Assembly: GCA_900764045.1 (NCBI GenBank)
Contig: CAAFMN010000012.1
Span: 1 to 35,604, forward strand
Origin: Clostridia bacterium
GTDB taxonomy: Bacteria > Bacillota > Clostridia > Lachnospirales > Bianqueaceae
Reading direction: 5' to 3'
DNA length: 35,604 bases
The notes beneath the pieces were generated by a model, which saw only the letters and a program-made list of their open reading frames with translations, made no database searches and had not been told where the DNA came from. A program made the position numbers and the translations under genes. Within the stretch, counting starts at the first letter, position 1; every line of letters begins with the position of its first letter. Positions 25,726-33,474 of this stretch are shown one piece after another.

Positions 25726-26082
25726 CTATCGGTTCTGTGCCTGCGACGCAAAATAATTTTCCTTCGCATAGGCAAAGACTTCGTTAAAACGTGCGGCCGC
25801 TTTTATACTCAGACTTTCTTGCGGCTTCATCATATCAAACGCGTGCGTGTCCGTAGGATACACATCCATATCCGCCGGGATTCCGCATGCCTTAAGCGCT
25901 TCGATGTATCGGACCGTTTCCTTCATACCGTAAATATATCCGCCGCCATGAATCCACAAAATACCCGGCGCATGAATTGTTTCTGTCTTAGGAGACAGGA
26001 CGAGCATGGACAACTTCCGTCCTCCGGAAGCAATCTGCATGGTCTGTACCCGAATCTCCGGATCCGGTTTTAAGGAAAACAT
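25726..26082 (-). pseudogene. Alpha/beta hydrolase with in-frame internal deletion
   Basis: Only 118 residues where the lipase/esterase family has about 270-320. Residues 1-52 are the normal N-terminus, with the oxyanion-hole motif HGGGY. Residues 54-118 are the normal C-terminus, with ADMDVYPTDTHAFDM carrying the catalytic His, and AAARFNEVFAYAKENYF. Everything between, including the GxSxG nucleophile and the catalytic Asp region, is absent, about 150 codons, yet the reading frame is kept across the junction near 25925. A good AGGAGG precedes the start, so a short product may still be made, but it cannot be a hydrolase. Confidence 0.85.
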
Positions 26083-26122
26083 AAGAACCTCCTGGAATCA
26101 TTTAGATTATTGGACCTCTCTA

Positions 26123-26894
26123 TCAGTATTGATATTTTTTCCGCTTGCTCAATAAGAAATAGAGTGATACAAAGACTCCAAGCACTTCACTCCCTACAAG
26201 AGAAAACCACACACCGTCCAAATGCCAGAACCTCGGCATGACAATCACGCAAAACAGAGGCAGCACCAGCGACCGCATGAAAGAAATCGCCGCGGATACC
26301 GCTCCGTCATTGAGCGCCGTAAAGAAACAGGAGGTATACATATTAAACCACATCACCAGGAACGGAACAGCGCAAATGCGAAACGCCCTTGTGGTCATGC
26401 TCAAAAGTTCCGCGTCATAACCTACAAAGACAGAAGACAGTACTCCCGCGGCCCCGATGGCAATCGCTGTCAGCACGATGGCCGCTGAAGCAAGTATGGT
26501 CAGGCTCCTCTTCAATACGTTCTTCACTTCTTTGTAATTTTGCGCTCCGTAATGATATCCTACAATAGGGGAGCTTCCCTGGGAATAGCCGTTAAATACG
26601 CCCAAAAAAATAAACGCGGCATACATCACAACACCATAAGCGGCATGGGCTGGATCTCAAACTTCGTTTTTGTGAACCGCAGTGCGGACTGATTCCGCTT
26701 GCTCAGGAACCAGACGAAAGGAATGATCCCCGCGACGCACTGACTCAGCCCGGTTGCCAGAGCCGCGCCTGTCACGCCCATATGGAAAAAACGCCATGAA
26801 TACATAATCCAGAACCATGTTGGTCACTCCCGCGGCAATGACCACTCCCAGAGCCATCTTCGGCTTTTCCGCCGTAACCAGATAGCTTTTGATC
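26123..26894 (-). pseudogene. MATE-family efflux transporter remnant
   Basis: About 250 codons remain of a protein normally about 450 long. The 5' third is gone: homology begins abruptly with IKSYLVTAEKPKMALGVVIA right after an in-frame TAG. A run of six A (26786-26791) shifts the frame after VFMAFFPYG. A further deletion of about 40 codons follows KTKFE, with the frame changing again before AAYGVVMYAAFIFLGVFNGY. From 26629 to the stop the last 168 codons are intact (GSSPIVGYHYGAQN is the conserved MATE loop). Upstream is an intact consensus promoter, downstream the hydrolase remnant, upstream on the same strand a TetR gene. Confidence 0.87.
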
Positions 26895-26910
26895 TACAAA
26901 TGCAAATCAA

Positions 26911-26964
26911 GAGTCTGGAATCAGACTCTCGATGTATTATAGTCCGATTTCGGACTCTTGTCAA
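26911..26964 (-). promoter_or_regulatory. Consensus promoter with two TetR-type operators before the MATE remnant
   Basis: On the minus strand TTGACA (26964-26959) and TATAAT (26941-26936) are perfect and 17 bp apart. The spacer is largely a perfect 16-bp palindrome, AGTCCGAAATCGGACT (26956-26941). A second related palindrome, GAGTCTGATTCCAGACTC (26928-26911), lies at the transcription start. Both share the GAGTC/GACTC ends, so they are probably two binding sites of the TetR encoded at 27742. The gene body starts within 20 bp and is truncated, so the promoter now drives a defective transcript. Confidence 0.9.
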
Positions 26965-26981
26965 GAAAATCTTTGCGGACG

Positions 26982-27022
26982 CAAAAAGAACGCTGCCCAT
27001 AGAAGCTCATGGGTAACGTTCC
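26982..27022 (-). terminator. Terminator of the TetR gene (MATE unit)
   Basis: On the minus strand GGAACG..CCCAT pairs with ATGGG..CGTTC around an 8-base loop, followed by TTTTTGC. It lies 21 bp after the TetR stop and ahead of the MATE-unit promoter, isolating the regulator from its target. Confidence 0.8.
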
Positions 27023-27043
27023 TTTATCTCCTGTCCTTCGGCT

Positions 27044-27742
27044 TTATTTTTCGCTATCTCCGGGGAGCTTAAAATCAAACTTCATTTCAAGCATCGTAAA
27101 CAGCTTCTGCATAACCTGCATGGCAATCGCCTTCATGTCCAATCCCGCGATGTAGGCCAATATCGCGTCCTGCTCCTCCTGCGGCACCTTATACATCCGC
27201 AGCGACGCCGTCAAAAAGCGTTCCAGCTTTCGTTCCAGAGGAAAATGCATATCACATTTTTTTGCCATATAACTCCGCATAATTCCCGCAGAACCGATTT
27301 CCATCTCATAAAAATCACTCTCGGTATATCCCGGGAAATTGGCTCCGAAGATTTCCTTCAATTCCTGAGTTGTATGCAGATAGATATATTCTGATGTACT
27401 CGGCAGAGTATACGCTTCAATATAGATCTCCCGCAGATTCTCATTCAATTCGGTCAGCGTGATCTGTATCGCTGTCTCTACCGCATAGATATACAGCGGA
27501 GAGAGCTGATCCCCCGTAATGTCCCGCGCGGTTCCAAACTGACCGCCGAACATTACCTTTACAAATTCCATCAAAATGCCGTCTTTGGTATGAAAAAAGT
27601 TCTGATAGCTTCCTCTCGCGACATCCGCTTCTTCTACAATTTGACTTATAGATGTCTGTCGATAGCCCTGCTCCAGAAACAGACGGGCACAGACAGAGAG
27701 AATTCGTTTCTTGATCTCCAGGACTTCCTGCCTAGTTGACAT
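27044..27742 (-). CDS. TetR/AcrR-family regulator of the MATE unit
   Basis: A 232-residue regulator. The helix-turn-helix (about 12-58) has the classic TetR form: LFLEQGYRQTSISQIVEEA and GSYQNFFHTKDGIL. The ligand domain (60-225) is not close to a family I can name. The gene is upstream of, and on the same strand as, the MATE-hydrolase unit but has its own terminator; the paired palindromes at 26911-26956 are the likely operators. The ribosome site is weak (GGTGAAG, 3-4 bp before ATG). No lesion is seen, in contrast to its targets. Confidence 0.88.
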   Translation of the reverse strand: MSTRQEVLEIKKRILSVCARLFLEQGYRQTSISQIVEEADVARGSYQNFFHTKDGILMEFVKVMFGGQFGTARDITGDQLSPLYIYAVETAIQITLTELNENLREIYIEAYTLPSTSEYIYLHTTQELKEIFGANFPGYTESDFYEMEIGSAGIMRSYMAKKCDMHFPLERKLERFLTASLRMYKVPQEEQDAILAYIAGLDMKAIAMQVMQKLFTMLEMKFDFKLPGDSEK

Positions 27743-27765
27743 TACTTCACCAGCCTTTGGTTTTA

Positions 27766-27818
27766 ATATATATTAAATATATATACTTATATATATCATT
27801 TTTAACAAAAAAAATCAA
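27766..27818 (-). promoter_or_regulatory. AT-rich promoter/operator region of the TetR gene
   Basis: The minus strand has TTGATT (27818-27813), 17 bp, then TATATA (27795-27790). Downstream is an AT palindrome (TTAATATATATTAA, about 27766-27779). The rest of the 185-bp gap up to 27927 shows nothing convincing. Confidence 0.45.
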
Positions 27819-27927
27819 GAGGATTCGACAAAATTCCTCATAGAATCTCTTTTTCTTGCAGAAAGAAACATTTTCATTATACATTCCGCAAATTTTACGG
27901 CTTCTGCAGCATGGAATTTCAGACTCT

Positions 27928-28752
27928 TTACAGCGCGTTCTTAGGGCAGTTCTTCACACATTCCATGCAGAGGATGCACTCTGTCCCGTTTTTTCGTTTT
28001 CTTGAATTGTCCGTTATGTCCACGTCCATCGGGCATACTTTTTTACATTTTCCGCAGGAGACGCACTTTTTTGTATCGCATTGAATCCGTACAAGAGAAA
28101 AGTAGCTCATCGGCTTCAGGAATACCGTGATTGGACAGATATACTTGCAGAATGCCCGGTTATCCTGCAACGCCATTGCCAGAACGATCCCGACTCCATA
28201 ATATACTACGTTGCCGATGATGAAGGCCCAGAACATAATGCGCTCTATATTTCCTACCTTCGCAAGGAATAAAGCCGCGACAAAGATCAGTGAGGCCGCG
28301 AATGTGATATATCGGATCCAGCCAATCTTCCTTCTTGGCTGCCGCGGGATTTTATATGGAAGAAAGTCCAGAAGCATCGCTGTCCAGCAGGCATATCCGC
28401 ACCACCCTCGCCCAAACAGCAACGGGCCGAAGATCTTAGCCACCGCGTAATGAATGGTCGCCGCTTCAAATACACCGGTGAACAGATAATACCAGAATCC
28501 CTCGATCTGCATGTTTTCCTGACAGATCAGTCCAAGGTACACGAGCATATACAATCCCACCAGCAGCTGCACCATGCGGCGCGCATGCTTATATTTTTTT
28601 AGGAAAAGGAACAATCCCAATGAAATGGAAAAGCCGATATAACTGAAGTTAAACAGATAGAACGGATTCTCTTTGGTTTGCCAAAGCACAACCGCGACAA
28701 TCTCAAATACGGCAAAAAAAGCCGCCGGTATCCAATATTTATTCTTTTGCAT
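27928..28752 (-). CDS. Membrane-bound ferredoxin-like protein (NapH/MauN type)
   Basis: A 274-residue membrane protein with about five spans and C-terminal iron-sulfur domains. The GRGWCGYACWTAM motif (about 125-137) and FCKYICPITVFLKP (about 210-223) are the Cys motifs of NapH-like membrane ferredoxins. Near the end come two 4Fe-4S motifs, CVSCGKCKKVCPMD and CILCMECVKNCP. Such proteins pass electrons from the membrane pool to redox partners or help nitrous-oxide, nitrate or formate systems; no partner is encoded nearby. I chose the ATG at 28752 (GGGAGG upstream) because the promoter overlaps the earlier in-frame ATGs. Confidence 0.88.
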   Translation of the reverse strand: MQKNKYWIPAAFFAVFEIVAVVLWQTKENPFYLFNFSYIGFSISLGLFLFLKKYKHARRMVQLLVGLYMLVYLGLICQENMQIEGFWYYLFTGVFEAATIHYAVAKIFGPLLFGRGWCGYACWTAMLLDFLPYKIPRQPRRKIGWIRYITFAASLIFVAALFLAKVGNIERIMFWAFIIGNVVYYGVGIVLAMALQDNRAFCKYICPITVFLKPMSYFSLVRIQCDTKKCVSCGKCKKVCPMDVDITDNSRKRKNGTECILCMECVKNCPKNAL

Positions 28753-28795
28753 AGCCGCGCCTCCCTTACAAAACAGGTCTCTAGTCCTCTCCTTC

Positions 28796-28824
28796 ATTAT
28801 AACAGACACCCAGCGATATATCAA
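28796..28824 (-). promoter_or_regulatory. Promoter of the ferredoxin-like gene
   Basis: TTGATA (28824-28819), 17 bp, TATAAT (28801-28796) on the minus strand: one mismatch from consensus. The spacer has no palindrome. The gene can thus be expressed apart from the lipoprotein gene upstream. Confidence 0.8.
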
Positions 28825-28843
28825 TGATCGGTTTCATCTTCCT

Positions 28844-29623
28844 TTACCGCCTTCCGGCAGAGCGCATGACCGCTTCAACCGCTCCTACCGGTAATTCTGC
28901 CGCTTCACTGTCCCAGGCAATCTCCCCTTCGATTTCCACAGCGCTCTTCAATAATTTTTGATAGGCCTCATCGACAAGCTGTAATTTTTTCAGATAACCG
29001 GTCAGCCCTTCCCCTTGGGCGGCCAACCATGTTATAGCGGCATCGTTGATTATATCCGTATGAATATTGGTATTTCTCCCCCAATTCAGCAGCTTCATGG
29101 CGGATCGCTGTACCTGCTGGGAAAAGCCCGCCGTCCCCACTGTAATGTCAGCATCTATCTCTTCCAAGATAGGGAGCATCTGGACAGACGGCACATCTTT
29201 CCACGTTCCAAACGCATCGGAGACCGTACAGGTAATTTTCTTTGGACAGATCTTTACATACAGCTTCTTCTGTGCGACATCATACAGAAAAGACACCTCT
29301 TCCAGAACCGTATTCTTCTCATTTCTCGCCTCGACAGCAAACAGGATCGAACAATTTCCGTCATTTGAGAGCCGGGCGATATCTCCGCCCATGTAGACCC
29401 ATTTTCCGGCCTTCAACAGAGAACCGTCCGTGTTTTTGTATGCTTTTGAAAAGCCTCCGCCCTGAAGCAATACGGAGCTGACATCATCACGCTCCAGTTT
29501 TACATAGACACCGTATTTCCCAATCTCTACCGGGATATCTTTTGTCCCCTCCGCTTTGATACATCCTGGCATAAAAATGATGATGCTCCACAGCAGTAAA
29601 ATCATTTTCTTGAACTTTTTCAT
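28844..29623 (-). CDS. Lipoprotein of unknown function
   Basis: A 259-residue predicted lipoprotein: basic start KKFKK, hydrophobic core and lipobox FMPGC with Cys21. The mature part is beta-rich in its first half (VEIGKYGVYVKLERDDVSS, LKAGKWVYMGGDIARLS) and helical in the second (LTGYLKKLQLVDEAYQKLL). I recognise no family. The ATG at 29623 was chosen for the GGGAG site and because it begins the signal peptide; an earlier in-frame ATG would overlap the GNAT stop. It follows the truncated GNAT by 16 bp and is followed by the promoter of the ferredoxin-like gene. A possible envelope partner of the TetR unit upstream. Confidence 0.75.
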   Translation of the reverse strand: MKKFKKMILLLWSIIIFMPGCIKAEGTKDIPVEIGKYGVYVKLERDDVSSVLLQGGGFSKAYKNTDGSLLKAGKWVYMGGDIARLSNDGNCSILFAVEARNEKNTVLEEVSFLYDVAQKKLYVKICPKKITCTVSDAFGTWKDVPSVQMLPILEEIDADITVGTAGFSQQVQRSAMKLLNWGRNTNIHTDIINDAAITWLAAQGEGLTGYLKKLQLVDEAYQKLLKSAVEIEGEIAWDSEAAELPVGAVEAVMRSAGRR

Positions 29624-29639
29624 AATGGGCTCCCATGAC

Positions 29640-30041
29640 TCACAGTTTCTTACCCATTTCAATTCTTACTTCATGCTGTTGCGGATCCGTATTGGAATAT
29701 GCATACAGATCCAGGCCAATGATTGTAAATCCATTCTTTCGGTAAAACGCGATCGCCGCTTCGTTGCAGGACTGCGTTTCCAGAACGATCATCCGGGCTT
29801 TTCGGGATACCGCTTCTCTTTGCATCGTTTCCATAAGCTTGGTTCCGATTCCGCTATTGCGTTTCGAATGATCAAACACACAGATATTGCTGATCCGAAA
29901 TCGATTGTTCCAGCCCTCCATGGAGCCCTCAACGTATCCGATCAGTTTTTCTCCCTCAAACGCGCCGAACGCAAGGGGATTCTCCAGCCCCTCGTCAAAT
30001 ATTGCCGTGCATTTCAAAAAATTGCTGTACATGGCGTTCAA
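29640..30041 (-). pseudogene. GNAT acetyltransferase, 5'-truncated
   Basis: 133 codons with a good GNAT core: acetyl-CoA loop KRNSGIGTKLM (about 60-70), LETQSCNEAAIAFYRKNGF and the end TDPQQHEVRIEMGKKL. Relatives I recall start about 50-60 residues earlier; here the reading frame runs back only to an ATG without a ribosome site, and the first 16 codons overlap the end of the TetR gene in another frame. The missing part includes strand beta-1 and helix alpha-1. A deletion joining the TetR gene to the GNAT body is the likely cause. A shortened but translated protein cannot be ruled out. Confidence 0.65.
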
Positions 30042-30618
30042 TCAGGCCCATCACTTCCTCCTCACGCTCCGGTTCACGGTCGCAAAGGTTAATCCATACG
30101 GAAATGGGCAGACAGAGCTGCGCTGCCATAATCTCCGGATCATGCTCTGTCAGCATCCCCTGCCGGATGAGGAAGCGTACCAATCCTGTAAAATAGCGCA
30201 TGACATCCGTATAATTCTGCTGGGTCTGCAGTGCCTTCAGATAAGGATTCCGGAACTGCTCAATGGTCAGCATCTTGCGGGATTTACTGATCTGCGGATC
30301 ATGCAGGATATAACGGATATGTTTCTGAATCATCCGCAGAGCCGTATCCGATGTGATATCCTGTTTATCTCGTGTAAAGACAGGATTCTCCCAATCCGCC
30401 TGCGCAAAAATAGATTGTTGTTCATACTGTTTCAATCCCTCCTCCAACAATGCGTCCAAGATGTCCTGCTTGCCCATGAAATGACTATACATGGATGCCT
30501 TGCGGATACCGACCCTGTCCGCAATCTGCGAGATCGAGGCAGCCTCATAGCCTTGTACCGCGAAAAGCTCCAATGCCGCCTCGAGAATTAATTGCTTTGT
30601 ATTCCCCTTTTCTATCAT
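29995..30618 (-). CDS. TetR/AcrR-family regulator
   Basis: A 207-residue regulator. The helix-turn-helix (about 5-52) is textbook: AALELFAVQGYEAASISQIA and RKASMYSHFMGKQDIL. The ligand domain resembles that of the TetR at 35260 (shared KMLTIEQFRNP/KMLTLEQYRDP block and similar length), so the two are likely paralogues. The gene heads a unit with the GNAT remnant and the lipoprotein. Its promoter carries a palindrome between -35 and -10 that should give autorepression. GAGAGG precedes the start. Confidence 0.9.
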   Translation of the reverse strand: MIEKGNTKQLILEAALELFAVQGYEAASISQIADRVGIRKASMYSHFMGKQDILDALLEEGLKQYEQQSIFAQADWENPVFTRDKQDITSDTALRMIQKHIRYILHDPQISKSRKMLTIEQFRNPYLKALQTQQNYTDVMRYFTGLVRFLIRQGMLTEHDPEIMAAQLCLPISVWINLCDREPEREEEVMGLIERHVQQFFEMHGNI

Positions 30619-30654
30619 TCCGCACTGTTCCTCTCTATACGTGATACCATGTCA

Positions 30655-30683
30655 ATTATACCTACCGAACGGTAGTTTGTCAA
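30655..30683 (-). promoter_or_regulatory. Consensus promoter with operator in the spacer (TetR at 30618)
   Basis: Minus strand: TTGACA (30683-30678), 17 bp, TATAAT (30660-30655). The spacer contains the palindrome CTACCGTTCGGTAG (30675-30662) with perfect 6-bp arms. Repressor binding here would block polymerase directly. Confidence 0.92.
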
Positions 30684-30799
30684 CATTGTTCAAATATTTC
30701 TTCCATGAAACCTGTAACCACCTGGCAAACAGACGTTAATCCGTAGTTGTTGAAACCTAAAGATTTGTTCGTAAAACTATGCTATAATTAAAAGATATT

Positions 30800-30954
30800 T
30801 TACCAGGTGATTTTAACGACCGGTTTGATCAGATCGCGAGGCTTCTTATCCATAACATCAAATGCTTCCGGAATCTTATCAAAGCCTTCAAACTTATAGT
30901 TGAGCAGTTTTTCCGGATGCACTCTGCCTGCACGGATCAGATTGAGCTTTTCTA
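30800..30954 (-). pseudogene. 3' fragment of a zinc-type alcohol dehydrogenase
   Basis: An open frame of about 50 codons ending at TAA (30802-30800) reads LNLIRAGRVHPEKLLNYKFE and then FDKIPEAFDVMDKKPRDLIK, ending VKITW. This is the C-terminal end of medium-chain zinc alcohol dehydrogenases (the last Rossmann helix and the closing strands). There is no start and no upstream catalytic part; it joins the small membrane-protein gene near 30955 in a different frame. A deletion or rearrangement fused the two. Confidence 0.8.
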
Positions 30955-31157
30955 CGAAAAAAGATTGCCAGGATTACGCAGGCGGCAATACCGACAGCGT
31001 AAGGAATCACCAATAAAAATGCCGTACTTGCAGGCACGCTGTATCCTGAATGTTCTAAACCGCAGAGCATATCACGATAATTATAGGCAACCACCGCGCA
31101 CATAATGTCAGACAGCAAAATCGCCAGCAGCCAAAAAATGATAGATAATTTTTTCAT
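30894..31157 (-). CDS. Small two-span membrane protein with foreign C-terminal tail
   Basis: An 87-residue protein with two membrane spans (about 4-26 and 40-63), the second followed by FFRRK. The last 20 residues (AQSDPCRQSASGKTAQL) are encoded out of frame within the alcohol dehydrogenase fragment, so the native end was lost and replaced by read-in. AAGGAGGATT sets the start at 31157. It lies 16 bp after the XRE regulator remnant, a common pairing of an XRE regulator and a small membrane protein. Function unknown. Confidence 0.6.
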   Translation of the reverse strand: MKKLSIIFWLLAILLSDIMCAVVAYNYRDMLCGLEHSGYSVPASTAFLLVIPYAVGIAACVILAIFFRRKAQSDPCRQSASGKTAQL

Positions 31158-31173
31158 GCAGAATCCTCCTTGT

Positions 31174-31643
31174 TTACTTTTTTGCCGTGTCATTAATGAG
31201 AAAAACAGCTCCGATAACGATGGTAGCAATGCAGAGTAGGAGAAAGATTCCGTTTCCATCTATGTGAATCATTGACGATTGGCTTATCTGATTGGAAGCC
31301 GCCGGATTAACGATGGACAAAACTCCCCAAATTATCAAACAGATAATACCGATAACACAGATGATTATACCGAACAGAAACCGAGGACGATTGCTCATTT
31401 GTACTGGGGTGCCATTCTGATGGTCCGCGGAAGAGTCCGTCTGATCGTCTGTTTCTTTTAGAAGATAGTCTAACGAAACATTGAAATAGCTGTTGATAGC
31501 AAGAAGTTTATCACTTTCCGGAACCGATTGACCCGTCTCCCACTTTAATATCGCTTGCCTTGACACATTTAGTTGTTCCGCGAGCTGCTCTTGTGAAAGG
31601 CCGCTCTTTTACGAAGCGTATATAGTTTTTCTGAAAGTTCCAT
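31174..31643 (-). pseudogene. XRE-family regulator with C-terminal membrane spans, frameshifted
   Basis: The ATG at 31643 (AAAGGAGG upstream) starts MELSEKLYTLRK, the usual start of a Clostridia XRE helix-turn-helix. One base is missing in the A-run at 31610-31607, after which the other frame continues correctly with SGLSQEQLAEQLNVSRQAIL and WETGQSVPESDKLL, then an acidic linker and two membrane spans (about 75-96 and 109-127 of the 130-codon frame). With one more A the gene would be whole, about 156 codons. A homopolymer sequencing error is a real alternative. Confidence 0.8.
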
Positions 31644-31705
31644 GTTTCCTCCTTTCACATTAAGCATACAGTGCGCATCGGTAGAATGCTATGTACACAG
31701 GTTAA

Positions 31706-31748
31706 CAATTCCGCAACTCATAGTTGCAAATATGAGTTTGCGGGATTG
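31706..31748. other. Long imperfect inverted repeat
   Basis: CAATTCCGCAACTCATA (31706-31722) pairs with TATGAGTTTGCGGGATTG (31731-31748) with one bulge and one mismatch, 8-base loop. No T-tract on either side. It lies in the 211-bp gap between the Vat-type gene end and the XRE start and may be a weak terminator or a binding site; the rest of that gap is AT-rich and shows nothing else. Confidence 0.55.
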
Positions 31749-31854
31749 CTAAGCCAAAATACGTTTAAAAGTTTTCTTTTATAAGTATACCATGGAATTC
31801 TGTTTTTTTCTACTTTATCTGAAAAGGATCTGCTATAAACCGGCAAGGCCCATT

Positions 31855-32484
31855 TCATTCCGCACGCTCCAATGCCTCGATATCTCCCGACTGGATGACC
31901 GGAATGTTGCGCTTTATCCTTTCGTAGTCCCAATCCCACCAGCGCAATGTTTCCAGTTTCTGAACCGCCGCATCGTCAAAACGCTTGCGGATGGGCTTGG
32001 CCGGGACACCGCCCACAATGGTATAGGGCGGCACATCCTTTGTTACCACGGCGCGCGTACCTATGATCGCGCCGTCTCCGATCCTCACACCCGACATAAT
32101 AACCGCCTCATAACCTATCCAAACATCGTTCCCGATTACGGTATCACCTTTGTTGTCCCAGGCGTCACAGATGTTCTTCGCGTCAAGCTCCCATTCATCA
32201 AAAAAGATGGGAAATGTGTAAGTAGACAGTGACTTCATCGAATGGTTCCCACTGGTAAACATGAATTTCGCGCCGCAGGCAATCGAACAGAATTTTCCAA
32301 TGATCAGCTTGTCACCGTTGACCGGATAGTGATAAAGTACATTATTCTTTTCAAAATCGCAAGGGTCATGAATAAAATCATTGTAGATCGTGTAGTCGCC
32401 CACCTCGATATTCTGGGTACCGATCACATTTTTCAGATAAACTGTCTGTTTATCGTGCGGACGCGGATAGATTTTGTTTTCCAT
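31855..32484 (-). CDS. Hexapeptide-repeat acetyltransferase, Vat/CatB type
   Basis: A 209-residue left-handed beta-helix acetyltransferase. Hexapeptide repeats (IIGKFCSIACG, VIGNDVWIGYEAVIMSGVRI and GDGAIIGTRAVVTKDVPPY) and the catalytic His81 in SGNHSMKSLSTYTF match the xenobiotic acetyltransferases that inactivate streptogramin A or chloramphenicol (Vat and CatB families). Many chromosomal relatives have no proven drug activity, so a resistance call would be premature. It is the last gene of the DUF998-GNAT-TfoX-acetyltransferase run, starting 1 bp after the TfoX-like stop, with GAAAGGAAG in front. Confidence 0.88.
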   Translation of the reverse strand: MENKIYPRPHDKQTVYLKNVIGTQNIEVGDYTIYNDFIHDPCDFEKNNVLYHYPVNGDKLIIGKFCSIACGAKFMFTSGNHSMKSLSTYTFPIFFDEWELDAKNICDAWDNKGDTVIGNDVWIGYEAVIMSGVRIGDGAIIGTRAVVTKDVPPYTIVGGVPAKPIRKRFDDAAVQKLETLRWWDWDYERIKRNIPVIQSGDIEALERAE

Positions 32485-32485
32485 T

Positions 32486-32815
32486 CTATTTTCTTCCTTT
32501 CGTTCTATCGTTTGGTTTTAGGTGAGATTCGTTGTACATTGCCTCAAATAGCTTTATAAGAAACTCTTTGCTGTCAACTTCATCCACCAGCAGCATTTCT
32601 TTCGCTCCCTCATACGGGAGATCACAAATTGCCGCAGGCATAAGTTCCGAAGCGGATCTTGTTTTCTTTACAAGCAACCGATCATCATAGATTCCGCCGA
32701 CGATTTTATCGTGATAATAGAGGATAAATTCTCCCATCATAGGGCGGTAAGAAACATCGCCCAAATCCGATAGTTGTTCCAAAATGTAATGAAGATACTC
32801 TTTACTGGATGCCAT
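32486..32815 (-). CDS. TfoX N-terminal-domain protein
   Basis: A 109-residue protein consisting of a TfoX/Sxy N-terminal domain: SYRPMMGEFILYYHDKIVGGIYDDRLLVK (about 22-50) is the core signature. In Gammaproteobacteria TfoX regulates competence, but single-domain Firmicute versions have no known role. It sits 32 bp after the GNAT gene without a clear ribosome site, and its stop nearly touches the next start. Complete by length. Confidence 0.85.
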   Translation of the reverse strand: MASSKEYLHYILEQLSDLGDVSYRPMMGEFILYYHDKIVGGIYDDRLLVKKTRSASELMPAAICDLPYEGAKEMLLVDEVDSKEFLIKLFEAMYNESHLKPNDRTKGRK

Positions 32816-32847
32816 TATTCAATACCCCAAATCGTATTCCTCCTTGT

Positions 32848-33474
32848 TCAAAACCGCTGTCCCGGCAGCTTCAGCTTTTCCTTCTTCGGAAATGCGGCTT
32901 CAAATTGTTCAAAAGCTTCCGGATTTTTTTCGCAGACAAAATAGCTCTCCGGGTCTTTGTAGGTACCGGAAATACCATTCAAAAAGCCGGGCGTCAGTTC
33001 CTTGATGAGAAAATAGTTCGCCTCCGGATCATCCGCATAACAGATCCCCTTTGTTTTGGCCGGAACAAAGCCGGACTTTCCGTAAAACAGAATATTACCG
33101 GTGATGGCAAGTGCCCCTGCACCCATTTCCTTAGCTTTCTCCATGGAATAGTCGAGCAGCACCTTCCCGTAGCCCTGACGCTTGTATGCTGGCGCAATAC
33201 CGATAGGCCCAAAAGTCATAATCGGCACCTTTCGTCCGTCGTCGCAATCAATTTCCGAACGCACATATATAACTTGCCCGATCAGCTCGCCGTTCAGCTC
33301 CATCACAAAGTCCAACTCCGGCACGAACGCCGGATCATCCCGATAGCAGTGCAGTACATAGTGCTCCATGCAGCCGGGACGGTAGACATTCCAGAACGCC
33401 TCACGGGTCAGGTTTTCAACGTTTCTGTAATCTTCTTTAGTTTCCAAACGAATTGTAATATTCTCCTTCATCAT
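32848..33474 (-). CDS. GNAT-family N-acetyltransferase
   Basis: A 208-residue acetyltransferase. The acetyl-CoA loop is APAYKRQGYGKVLLDYSM (about 93-110); strand beta-4 is MTFGPIGIAP and the later FYGKSGFVPAKTKGI is the usual GNAT beta-6 region. The subtype is the YhbS-like group (IRLETKEDYRNVENLTREAF at the start). The substrate is unknown. The start overlaps the DUF998 stop (ATGA) with GGAGGAG upstream. It appears intact, unlike the GNAT at 29640. Confidence 0.88.
   Translation of the reverse strand: MMKENITIRLETKEDYRNVENLTREAFWNVYRPGCMEHYVLHCYRDDPAFVPELDFVMELNGELIGQVIYVRSEIDCDDGRKVPIMTFGPIGIAPAYKRQGYGKVLLDYSMEKAKEMGAGALAITGNILFYGKSGFVPAKTKGICYADDPEANYFLIKELTPGFLNGISGTYKDPESYFVCEKNPEAFEQFEAAFPKKEKLKLPGQRF

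Noticed and set aside
30740..30800. Plus-strand promoter with TATAAT near 30783
   Set aside because: No -35 at proper spacing and no gene on the + strand downstream.
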